A stretch of 64,000 nt of DNA from Bugula neritina (taxonomy: Eukaryota > Bryozoa > Gymnolaemata > Cheilostomatida > Bugulidae): the NCBI GenBank assembly GCA_964035545.1, contig OZ037767.1, forward strand, positions 25,777,628 through 25,841,627, read 5' to 3'. The position numbers were made by a program, and so were the translations under genes. This document shows positions 50,331 to 62,800 of the stretch, in pieces (positions within the stretch are counted from its first letter, which is position 1; each line of letters opens with the position of its first letter). Under the pieces are notes generated by a model that was not told the origin of the DNA, ran no database searches, and was given only the letters and a program-made list of their open reading frames with translations.

Positions 50331-50910
50331 CTGAAAAAGTTTACTGAAAAGTAAGTGAACAGCTAAGTAGAGGTCATTAATAATTAGTAAGTCAACATAA
50401 GATACACCAACATGATTATCAAATATTATTTCACAACCTCCTAAAAGCAAATCAATAAGTGGCTCACTGTTAACCTATTCCTCCTTCACCTTACCTACAG
50501 CGAACTACTTTATTTTCAGACATTAGGCTATGGAATTTTAGCTTACTCTTCAAACATTATTTTACATTTTATTCTGAGTTATAAATTATTAAGAAGTTGA
50601 AAAGCAGAAATTAATGCATATATAATATTATAATATGAACATGGAACGTGGCAATCACAGCTGTTCACAAGTTCTAATAATTAGTATAGTTTGCTACAAG
50701 TCAATGACCGGTTCAATAAACTTTGTATTCAGTTTAACCACGTAACCTAATATTAAGCAAAACAGAAGCAAGTTCAAGCAAGAAAACGCCTATTGAGCTT
50801 AGTTTTGAAGTATTAACTGCTTGGAAATGTGATTATTTCAGGTGAGGCTAGAATTTTGAATTGGACACCTCAGCGACCTCTTTTACCACAGATATAGAAA
50901 TCTTGCATAA

Positions 50911-51086
50911 GGGAGCAGGGTGGTCTAGGGGTTAGAACATGAAATTATGGGTCCGAACCCCATAAAGGCCAGTGGTGATGTTAGGAAGAGCATCAAGTCT
51001 AATTGCTCCTGTGCCATATCTGAATAAGTCCTTAGCCTGATTTAACAAAAATCCCCTTTCCATCAGAGGTTTCTCACAGGGTTTTT
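50911..51086 (+). mobile_element. tRNA-derived SINE with 17-bp target duplications
   Basis: The 176-bp element starts GGGAGCAGGGTGGTCTAGG and has a B box (GGGTCCGAACCCC). The body contains GTGATGTTAGGAAGAGCATC and ends in TTTCTCACAGGGTTTTT. It is flanked by ATAGAAATCTTGCATAA (50894-50910) and ATAGAAGTCTTGCATAA (51087-51103), a target duplication with one mismatch. The body belongs to the same family as the copy at 48279-48463. The central motif resembles conserved blocks of some invertebrate SINEs; the family name is not determined. Confidence 0.85.
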
Positions 51087-51889
51087 ATAGAAGTCTTGCA
51101 TAAACTTACATTTTTGCATTTTTAGAAAACTTATTTAGCACCAGCTACAGCTTTATATTAAATTTATATAATTTAGAAACTACATAAAATTACTACTTGT
51201 AGAAAACAGTTCCAACTTCTAAAAATAGTAGACTTCACACGCATACTATAAGCTACTTATGCTAAGAACTGCATTTAAACTGTTCAGGTTGATTGCAAGT
51301 ATCTAAATGTTTCATAGATTGTAAAATTAAAAAGCATTTATATAATATTTACAGCTTTAGGAAAAAATGCAAGCTTATGTTTTAATCTAGATATTCTATC
51401 ATAGTTGACACATTGTTTTAAATTCTCATGTTTGTACAACTTATAAGTGCTAATAAAGATGCCTGAGCAACTAGAAATTTTGTAGCATCTGAATATCATA
51501 ATATTTTAGTCAGATGTAAAAAGTTAACCTACCCTTATTTTGATAAAAGGTTGGCTGAGTAAATAAGAAAATAAACTTGATTCAATTTTGATAAGGTGAA
51601 GGTTTATTTGAATACTTTTTTCAAAAACTACTTTAGATGTAATTTTATTAACCATAAGATCATTTCCTCCATTAAATCAGAATAAAGATTTATATTAAAT
51701 TTCCAAAAGATTAAGTGCACTAGAAAACTAGTTTTCTGCTACACAACATGTACAAACATAAGAACACATTAGGAATTTAGAAATTTTTGAATTTTTATTA
51801 AAATAGATGAAACCTCATTTCTGCATTACCACTGGCTAAAATTTACACACGTTAGTTATATTATAACTTTAATTCAATAGTTTTAAGAA

Positions 51890-52345
51890 GTTGTTTTGAT
51901 TTATTAAAAGTAATAGTAATACTAATAGTAAAACTAAATCAAATGTAAGACTAAAATTAAAAGTAAAAGCAAAACTAAAAAGTAAAAGTAAATTTCAATC
52001 TAATACTTATAGTAATAGTAATACTAATATAATTCGTAATGGTTATGGTATTACTATTAGTACACCAATACTAATAGTAATACTAATACAGTAAATTTAA
52101 TGACTAATGAGTAATACTGGAATATTTATAACTATTACTATATACTAAAAGTAAATACTTATACTTATACTAGTAATGCTAATACTAATACTAATAGTAA
52201 TACACTTTGCCTTACACTTACACTAACAGTTACACTGTGACTGTTACTGTTACAGTGTTAGTGTTACACTAACACTTTGACTTAGTGACTTACAGTTACA
52301 CTTACAGCTACAGTCTCCAAGTCTAAGTCTAAGTATAAGAGTAAG
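51890..52345. repeat. cryptic TAATAGTAATAC / TTACACTAACAC repeat
   Basis: About 450 bp of degenerate six-base periodic sequence. TAATAGTAATACTAATA grades into self-complementary GTTACACTGTGACTGTTACT and GTGTTACACTAACAC. It lies directly 5' of the SINHCAF first exon side. No coding content. Confidence 0.75.
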
Positions 52346-52463
52346 TCTATCACTATGATTCTTCATAGTAGCAATTTGCAATACAAAGAAAAACACAATA
52401 ACGCTGCAAAATCTGCTAGCAATTATTGACACAACATAACCTACACTTTGTGTATGAACTCAC

Positions 52464-52590
52464 CACAGCTCGTGTCAATGCAAGAGTTAATAATTTGGTC
52501 TATCAGCTGATTGAAAATGACGCTTCTTTAGTGACCGTGGATAACTACGCATGCGTATCCAAACAGGACACGGAATCGCCATTTTGATGA
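52464..52590 (-). promoter_or_regulatory. SINHCAF: SINHCAF promoter and first 5' UTR exon
   Basis: On the minus strand CATCAAAATGGCGATTCC (52589-52572) holds a YY1-like CAAAATGGCG core, a frequent initiator of TATA-less genes. A consensus donor GTGAGTTC follows the exon end at 52464. CpG content is locally higher than around it. An upstream frame of about 31 codons (ATGGCGATTCCG...) lies in this exon if transcription starts before it. Confidence 0.5.
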
Positions 52591-52784
52591 TAACTTGAAG
52601 ATTGCTGCGGAAATTCCACTACTACTCACTCAGCCTCAGTGAAACTACCAGGTTATTAGTATTACTGGACACTCTTTATTTTGATTAGATATACAAATTT
52701 TACTTAAAGCAAAAATTTTAGGCAATCAATACAATTGCATTACAGGCTCTAACTCCCGCAGTTCTGCTTTTACTTTTAGTTTTT

Positions 52785-53065
52785 TGCAGATTTAGATTCA
52801 GATTGACATTGACTTTGAGTTTGAGTTTGACTTTGAGATTCAGTTTCAGATTGAGTATCAGTTTTACTTTAACTTTTGATTTTAGTTAAAGTTTTTATAA
52901 TAATTTTACTTTAGACTCTAGTATAAGTTTTAGATTCAGAAAGTAGAAACCGAGACTGCGAGACAAGCCAGTCTCAATTTAGACAAGCAGAGTTGGTGTA
53001 GCCGTAGGTAATACCAAGTCTAATAGTAATAGTAATACTAAAAATAAAGCTAAAACTAAATCTAA
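52785..53065. repeat. degenerate TTTGAG / TAATAG hexamer sequence
   Basis: Two blocks, near 52785-52935 (TTTGAGTTTGAC, CAGATTGAG) and 53010-53065 (TAATAGTAATACTAA), with weak six-base periodicity. They lie between the SINHCAF promoter and the PPP6R gene. Confidence 0.6.
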
Positions 53066-53846
53066 TACAGTAGCGGCAATACTCATCAGTCATCTCGATC
53101 TTTACTAAATCAAGATGAATAAAGGCAAAGCCAAAGGGCACAGGAGTGACTGAGAAACTTGCTAATCACACTTTAATTACAGCTACGTGACACCCAATTC
53201 GATAGACTAGTCTAACAATCACAATGTAGCTGCAAAAATTTCATGTTAGTCTAATAGTAAATGTAATATTGCTGGTTGTTCATAACCACACTGCTGGGTT
53301 AATGCGTTAGTCTTTGACATCAAACATGAAACCATTGAATTGAAAAATAAAAGCAATGGTGTTTGTGAGTGTAGTTGCCAAAAAGGGGAATTGTTGCAGG
53401 CCTACTACAACTCGGAGTTTGGTTGGTGCTGGATTTATTGCTATAAGATATATACTGAAACTTGAATTACCACTATTTTAGAAATTCATGAGTATCCCAG
53501 TCATGCTGATACTGGTAGCATACTCATATTGGTAGCGATTTCTTTCATTTTTGCAATGTATAGCTTGGGATCATTTATTTGATACTTTTGAAATTTTTAG
53601 CAGTAGCTTTTCAGATTAATTTGCTGTTTATTTAAAAATTTAAAAATAAACAATTATACCACTTTTTCACTTCTAGTGCTCAATCAGCACAGACTGATTT
53701 GCAATATCAATTGACGTAACTGCAGAAAAATCAATTGGAAATATTCTACTCGTGGGAAGTTATGTTCTCTATTTAGTAGTTTTGTGTTTGTATTAGGTGA
53801 TACCAACTCAATGCACAGTGCTAATTGGTGAAGAACTTTCGGCACC

Positions 53847-56800
53847 ATGTTTTGGAGGTACAATGCACTGACTTCCCATATAGACACACTACTTGACAAA
53901 GAAGTGAGTTAATTTCTTTTAAATGATCTGAATTAAACAAAAAAATAAACAAATGAAAAATACTTATAATTGATTTGTGTGGGTAATATTTCAAGTTTAG
54001 AACAGTTTCATTAGTTTACAGATTTCATGCAGTATCCTGCTGTGTAGAATCTTACTGAATACTCTTGTTTGATTATATTTTATGTTTTGTGTTTAATTTA
54101 AGAATGTCACTCTCCATGAACTGATGGATGAAGATGACATCCTGCAAGAATGTAAAGGACAAAATAATAAACTGATAGATTTGTGAGTACATGTGTGGTA
54201 TCACAGATAGTTTAACTTTGTGTGTTGTTATAACTTGTGTGCACATATATACTATATATGTGTGCATGTATACTATATATGTGTGCATGTATACTATATA
54301 TGTGTGCATGTATACTATATATGTGTGCATGTATACTATATATGTGTGCATGTATACTATATATGTGTAAGTCTATACTATATATGTGTACTTCTATACT
54401 ATATATGTGTGAGTCTATACTATATATGTGTGAGTCTATACTATATATGTGTGAGTCTATACTATATATGTGTGAGTCTATACTATATATGTGTAAGTCT
54501 ATACTATATATGTGTAAGTCTATACTATAAATGTGTGAGTCTATACTATATATGTGTAAGTCTATACTTTATATGTGTGAGTCTATACTATATATGTGTA
54601 CTTCTATACTATATATGTGGAAGTCTATACTATATATGTGTACGTGCATATTGTATTGTGTGCATATGCAGATAGATACTATTTCCTGCTGTTTATCTTA
54701 GCAGTATCTTATGTTAATCAAGCACTTGTATTTATTGCACAGTTTGGTTAGCTGATAACAGCTATACTCAGCTTCTACTTGTAACTTCCCATCTTTTAGT
54801 TTGGTGTTGCCTCACGTTATGGAAGAATTAGTACAGCTAGTCACCTGTGAACCAGGTGAAGATGTAGAAGACAAAGTAAAATACAAGTTAGTATGGTCAT
54901 CAGTATGCTTTATGTAGAGCCCTTTCAACAGTCTCACTCAAGCTAAGTTATTACAGTATAAAATACTGCAAGAGACAACTAAATGAAATGTGCTCAGAAA
55001 AATGTTGGTTTTTTCACAATTCAAACCATTTTTAACTCTGCGACTGCTTAACCTATGAACTGTGTTCGTGTTTGTGTCAGCTGTTTGAGGTGTCTTATTT
55101 AAGGATCTACAAAATCTGTGGAATAATTAAATCCCTGTTATTTCTGGTTCTCTTGTTACATTTCCTGACCATATTATTTTCATTGTTTTGAGTGGAGCAG
55201 TTAGCATTGTACACTGGATTTTGGCAATAAGTCATGCTGAAACGTGTGGTTGCCAAATGGTAGCAGTTCAAGCAGCGTTTGTCACATTGGGGTCTTCAGG
55301 GTGTCATCAATATGTTACTGAGAAACTGTGTACAGAAGTCATGAGGTATGGACTGTCTATACGCCGTGCTATTTACAGATATCCCAACATTGCCTGTGAG
55401 CTGCTCACATCCGATGTCCCACAGATACTAGACAAACTAGTGGAGAATAACACCTATATAGACAAAATCTACAATTTCCTCCTCTGTGAGCATCAGCTAA
55501 ACCCTCTTCTAGCTAGCTTCTTTACCAAGGTTCTTGGACTATTACTTGTTAGGAAACCAGACTATGTAAGTATTTTTGTCGTTTGTTGTGTAATATTTAC
55601 TCATAGGTAATGTTAGTCTGAAGTATTATCTGTACATTATGTTTCAGTCTATCATGACATTGTTAAGTGCAGATTTTACTGGTTATATGCAGGCTACACT
55701 AGATATTTTTTGATATTAAACTTGGCTCTATTAAATTAGTTAGCCTTGCTTTAAGGTGTATAGTAACCTAACATTTCAGGCTAAGCCATTTACATCATAA
55801 AATATTGTTTCTTTTGCATATAATTATATAATGCAACATTATATTATAATATAATAATACAATATTTGTACGATTGCTGACCTGTTATGTGCAGGGCGCA
55901 CTTCATAATGTTTGGTTACTCATTACAATATGATTCCGCCTGCCCAAGTTGCTCTCTGGTGTACAACAAGGTGTAGTGGAGTAGCTGTGAGGGTAGGAGG
56001 GGACATAGGTGCTGTCAAGGCAGCGGCTTGTAGCACAAGCTACTGTGTTTACCTAAGTGTAATATACATTGGAGTTGATGCTGTAGGCTGAACTATAAGC
56101 ATATCAATAACATATGAAAAACTAATATAATTATAGATTATTTCAGGCCACTACTTTCTAGTTATATAGCTAACCTGCTAATTGTCAGTATCTTGTGACC
56201 AATCTACCCCACACAACATTACCACTTCCACTTCTGGCTGACTTACTACCTGTAGTAGTGACTTGTCCCATGCTCTGCTATGTCTTGTGTCTAGCTATTT
56301 GAATACCTGGTCGCCAAAGACGATTTCCTCGGGCACCTGCTGACACACCTCGGCACTTCTGCCATCATGGACCTACTGATGAGATTAATTACTTATGACC
56401 CAGTCATTTCAGTCAAATCCAGAATTCTCAAGGTAAGCTCTCTCAACCTGTATTATCCTGTACTGTGTGTTTGCTGACTTTACTCAGGAAACTGTTGATT
56501 GGGGAGTTGTTGGGCAGGACATGGGCGGACAATTGTTCGACAGCATCTTTTGTACTAAAATCCATGTAAGTGGTTGTTGTGCTCAGACTATTCTAAATTC
56601 ATAATTTTGTAAGAGTAGATGATTCTAATTTAATCAACTCTGGACTGAAAACATGATGCTTACACCTAAGGATGTGAAAGATGCTGGTGTAACTATTACT
56701 CATTATGTTTTACTATAGAATGGTTACGTGACACATTAGTATTTGTGAATAGGTTTGCTTTGAATTCTAAATTTTCTCCACTTATTGTTACATGATGTTG

Positions 56801-59800
56801 TGTTGTAGTGGCTGGATGATGAGAATTTAGTGGAAAAGTTAGTCAATTTGGTTCATGTTGACCAGGCAGAGGAGGTAGGTATCTCACAGTGTATTATCTT
56901 CTTCGGTTACATGTAATACAAGTAAGCACACCACACACACGCACTCCTAGTCGGTCTGTATTTTTCTGCACTGAAATGTTACTCTCAGCACTTGATCCTA
57001 CAGTGTCCATATTCTACTTACGTGGTACAGTTGTGAGACTCCTGGCATATTGTAGGTTCATAGCAACGCCACCACGACACTCTGTGACATCGTGAGGTTT
57101 GGAAGAGAACAGCTCGGCTCTGAGGTTCCCCAGCCAGACCCCCTCCTTGAAAAAGTTGAATGGTATGTTTAGAGCTCTGCACTTTGATGGTCTTAGTTTG
57201 CCTTTTTTTTCCCCCTCTCTAATATATCTATGAAACCGTTGCTTGTTCGTTGATTTCATGAGTTGATACAGTCAATGGGGCATATCTGTGATTAACATGA
57301 ATAAAAATTGAGCTGCAATATTTTTGATCAACTCTAAAGTGAATCAACTTCGCTTGTTAGATTACTTTATCTGTTTTATATTTTAAATTGATGTTACTTT
57401 TAGAGTTTAGAGACTGCAATATAATAGGACATGTATTATGTGTTAGTTTTGTCCCATACATAGTACTAATACTTAGAGCAGTTACACAGCATACAGCCTG
57501 TCTGTTATATACAGTATATGTTTGTTACAGTGGCGCGGTGCTAAATACTTTACTTACAAATATGCTGGAGTCGTCTCCTCCCAAAGAATCTGTGATCACT
57601 AATGGCCTGTTGATCTTCCAGACGATTCTAGAATATAGGAGGCAAATGTAAGTCGTCTTTGTGCTTACCTGTAAAATTCTAGGTATATCCACTGTCTGTT
57701 GTTTCACTAATATTCCTTCGTAGTTATCTGCCCTCTGTTTTGAGTATGTCAATTGTAGCAATGTTCATTTTTCAACGCTTTGACTTTTTACATTGGGAGG
57801 TCTTGGTTTTTGTTTGTACCTTTGCAAATGCTATGTTGAATGCAGTTTACACAGTCTTTAGGGTCGTGTTATTCTTTATAAGTTGAATGGTGCACTTTTA
57901 TGTGATTGAATGAGGATAAATGTTGAATCAGAATGAAAATTTTTGGAAAGAATGGTTATGGATTGATCACTCCCTGCATGGCCTGGGCATGTGACAGTGT
58001 GAATGTCTTAGTGTTGTCTTCTCCTGCTCAACCACTGTGCATCCTGTTGATACGTCTCTCATGCTCGCCATGCCCATGCTGTGTCATTTATTTATTTCTA
58101 GATCTTCCTTTGATGACTGGCGTCCATTGTAAGTGTCTTTATATTTTACTCCAACTTTATATGTTACGCTGTCACGCTGCTTGAGTAGCATCACCATCGC
58201 CGAGTGACGTCATACTTCTTCCAAGTGCCAATAACTCCCATTAGTCGTGTTGAGTTGTGCCTCTTTTCTTACTCCGTGTGTCTAAAACTGAAGCTTAGAG
58301 TGCAACTTAAGTGTCTCATTGTAACATAGCCCGGTGTTCTATTCATAACTTTTTAGAACTTCCTTTTTATTGTCTCAAACACAACGCGAATTCACTTACC
58401 ATAACATGTATCCAGTTCGCTGTTTATAACAGAGCTTAGGTTTATTAGTTCTAGAGTCTTGAAGTTCATAGTTTATAACATGACTTTAATTTAGTATTTA
58501 AAACGCTACACTAGTTTGCCATGTTGAAGTGGTAGTCTGAAGATTGTACCTCATCTAAATAGTCTGAGTTACGTGCAAACAAGCCACAGCCTCTGCTTAT
58601 CTCACTTGAGTTTTCTAACTATCGCATATTCCACTGCTTAATGATCAGTTTGAAGTTATCTATTCACTGCGCCGCTGCAACTCCAGTCTTACCACATCTC
58701 TCTCTTCCCCTCTAGGGCTCCCCCCTCTCTCTTCACATATAACTAGTGCCAAGGTTGGTATAACTAATGTGTGCAGTTTTATCTGTTCCTTATTGTATTT
58801 AGTCTAGTAAGTTTAGCCGGAGAACTGTGTTGCAGGCCGGAGGGTTGTGCGGAACCCCTCCCCCAGTGTGAAGTAGAGAGAATGGATAAGGCTATCAAAT
58901 GTGTACTGGCTGCCGTCAAGCCTATGATTGGTCGGTTGGCTAATCTACTCACCGACCCTCCTCAGGTTTGTCCATCTCTACTATATCTATGTTAGTGGTT
59001 GTCCTCACGTATCCATGCAAATTTAGGCTATATAGTAGTATGTCTAAGGGTGGTTATGTCACTATCTCTTTAATATGAAAGTTGAATTTGGTTAGCCAAA
59101 TAACTCTGCATCTGATTATGTGGTGTTATTGTAAAGCAATTCAACAATATATATAACCTTTTCTTTCTAAACATAGTAACGTTACGCATAGTGGAGTTTA
59201 TATTTATTTATGTTCAACAGAATTTACTGTTTTGCTTTCTGGTTATCTCTATTGATCATGAAGTATATGTCATTCAATATGATTATAGTTGTGACAAGCC
59301 TAGAGTGCTATTGTATGCTCGTTACATTACAGCAAGTACACTCACGGATGTTGACTACGGTGGGGTTGCTGGATCCGCCCCTGGGTAACACAAGATTACA
59401 AGTTTCCAAGTTATTTGCCACACTCTTTGCAGTCGATGATTCTGACCTCCATCTTTGCCTCATTGAGAACAACGTAGTCAACAAGCTATTGGTAACTCCA
59501 TAATATTGTTATATTGATCTATTAATGTAGTGATATATTGATGTATTGATGTATTGATATATTGATAGATGTATCAAGTACGATACATTTTACTGAATGG
59601 AAATAATTCTCTTGCACAGTGAAATGACACGAAGTTTTTCCATCAAATTGAAATGCAGTCGCAAACACGTTTTGTTGAAAATCGCTTTCCATTTATTGTG
59701 TGAAATATTCAGAAACCATGAAAAATGTCTTACATGTCATATCCTACTGGATGATGTCATGTCCTACTTGATGATGTCATGTCCTACTTGATGATGTCAT

Positions 59801-62800
59801 ATCCTACTGTGTTCTCTCTCAGGATCTGTTCTTCTCATTCATCTGGAACAACTTCCTCCACACGCAGATAGAAATATGCATCAGCAATATTCTCACCAAG
59901 AAGGACACAGGCGGCACGGAAAGCCCTAGAGCCCTGCAGGCAGAGCAAACTGAGAACCTAACTCCTACCATGTTGACTCAAGAGGAGGACACGCCACTCG
60001 TCACACACGTAAGCATTCTCACTGGACTCCTAGTAGATGTCGCCAACTTTTTAGGTTTTCATCCTTGCGGGTTTTTAAGTAAAATGTTTTTGTTTGGTTT
60101 GAAAGAGGAGCACAATTTTTATCAACTAGACTCGTGTGTTTGTAGCTGTTGAAAGACTGCAGAGTTATCTCTCGGTTTGTGACGGCGTGGGAGGAGAACG
60201 ACGAAGCTGTGCAGGCTGGTTCTAGGAGGAAGGGCTACATGGGTCATGTGACCAAGATATGTAACGTTATAGTTGGAGCAACGGAGAAAGGGCCGTATGC
60301 TCCCCTCCTCAGCAGTCTTCTTGAAGGTATGGGAATTGATTCCTCAAAACATAGTGGAAGTAGTCATTTTCACGGACAATGTGCTTGCTGTTACTAGCAA
60401 CTTAAAATGGGGAAACATTTGTACTAAAACAACAAATGGTTGCTTTGCTAAATCAGTTATGAATATTTAGGAACAATTGAATTACTTGTGTTTATGAAAA
60501 GAAATTTCGATAAGACTAAAATAATTGATATCAATCATATGTGCTACTTGGTTTTCAATACAGATTTTAAGTATTATTAAGTAATGATGTTCAAAATCTG
60601 AATTGAAAACCTAGTAACCCATATGATGGTTATTATTTCTTTGTACTGTTAATATTAGTAACTGCCATTTCCAGATGTTGGTAGCTTTAGTTTATCTTAC
60701 TTATGGGAATTCCCATCTGAATCAGTAAGCTTAAGATTTCCAGCTGCAACACCGGGCTCATAGTACAACTCACAATAGTTACAATACTTTCACCCTGTCC
60801 AGAGATATTCAGCATCAGCCTACATTAGCTATTGCAGCTTCAGGTGATAGTAGGGGACTGCTTTGTATACTGATTTGTATCAAGCTAAGAGTGGTATTAT
60901 GTCTACACATAAGTAGGGCATGTGTAGACTTGTGGATAACGATGCCAGCATATTGACTGTGACTAACGGCAATATGATTACTTATATAATAGTTCACAAG
61001 AATCTTGGTGCCGTATGTAATGTTCAGATAGTGGCACTGAACCACATTATGGCATTTCTCTAAGCCGTCTAGAAAGTAATGTGGTTAGTCTAAGAGATTC
61101 CAGTACTTATTTTATTGTTTGTCCTCCCCCCTTCCAGATTTACCCGACAACATGGGTGAGAAGTGGGAGAATTTGGTGACAACTAAGTTAGCCGAAACAA
61201 ACAAAAGAAACACATCTGACCTTGTTGGAGGTCATCCGCTCAACTCAAGCAGCGGCAGCGACTCTGATTCAGACTTTAATAATATTCCTTTCCCGCAGGA
61301 CGACTCCATGCAGCAGCAGGTTGGTTTTTGGAGCATTAGAACAATATGTCTGTGAATCTGTATGTTATATGTGTAGTGAGTAATGTTATATAGTATGTTA
61401 TATTATATATTTATTGTTATTACGTGTTATTATTTTGTATATATGTTATATATTGAGTAGGTGTTATATATACAATTTCTTACAAGAGACGCATCATTTC
61501 ATTGTTTGACACAGATAGATAAATGTATTAAAGTAACACAAGTATCAAATCTAGATGTAATACTTTATTGTGTTTCAACAATTATTATTACTTATACTTT
61601 GTATGTTTAGCTAATGGCCTACAATATGTGTGCATATCTAATATATGTGTTGGTGGTTGATAATTTCATCCCATGTAAGTTAGTATAAACATGCACATAC
61701 TCTGTGGAGTAAGTACTTTAACATGCAGTGTAGGAAAGTACGTTAACGTGGAAGTAAGTGTAATGTAAGACATCTATCTGCCTGCTCTCCAGGCATTCTC
61801 CGATTATCAGATGCAACAACTGACAAGTAATTTTATTGACCAGTTTGGCTTGAGTGAAGAGGATTTTGGAGCCAACAGCTTACGCATAGAGTAAGTACAC
61901 TGCGTTACACTTGGTACACTTCTAGTAGATATGTAATGCTCACCAAACACCCTGTTGGCTCACTACTCTGCACACATTCTAATCTAACCCCCCCCCCTTC
62001 GTGTTAGGCTTCTTCCCTAAGTCTACCGTGTAGTACGGTGACTACTGAATATACCTACGGCTATGGAATGCAATGTACTGCCACTGTCCGAGAACATGCA
62101 CAGCACACGAGTCTGTAGTCTTGTGAGAAAGATGCATGGAGTTCCATGATTAGATTGTGACTTAGTTTCTTTGTGTAGCCCATGTTTTAGTCATAGTCTA
62201 ACATTGTGCTGGTCTGTAACTAAATGGCCTTGTAGCGTTAGACTTGAAAACAACTTAATAGACAGAATAGCTGGTCAACAGTTACTAACCTGTTACTAAC
62301 ACCAAGTAGCTTTGTGTTATGTCCTATCAGTAAAGGTCTGTGCAGTTACTGTAAATTGAAGCGTTGAGTGAAGGGTTGTCTTCTCTGAACATATTTTCTA
62401 TCTGCATTGTTCCGAGTTGCATTTAGAATTCAGAAATCCTGTGTACCATTGTAATGTCTGCGTATTACTACTTCTTGCTATGATATGTTGCAGCTCTAAC
62501 AGCAGCTATGTCTTAATAGTTTATCAGTTGCCACTAATTGACAAGTGAAATATCAATAATGTATGCGTTTACAAGTTTTCCTCTATTTTCTGGCTCTTCA
62601 ATAAGCACCCAGCAAGTTTTCTGGGTTTTATAACTTGATATTTAGCAGCTTTTATAGTTCTGCTACAAGACATGTGACCTTTCCTACATATGTCACCTTC
62701 ACAGGTCACGTACTAGTTTTAGGAGTTATCTATACATGTTATTACCTGCATGGAATACTGCCTCGTAATTATATCACCAAAGTTTTGTTTCATGAAATGA

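Noticed and set aside
54220-54675. 151-codon frame with repeated YYICVSL units
   Set aside because: Artefact of the 21-bp minisatellite in a PPP6R intron.
55188-55378. In-frame upstream extension of PPP6R exon 4
   Set aside because: The conserved SAPS sequence begins exactly after the acceptor at 55378, and the extension does not resemble the family.
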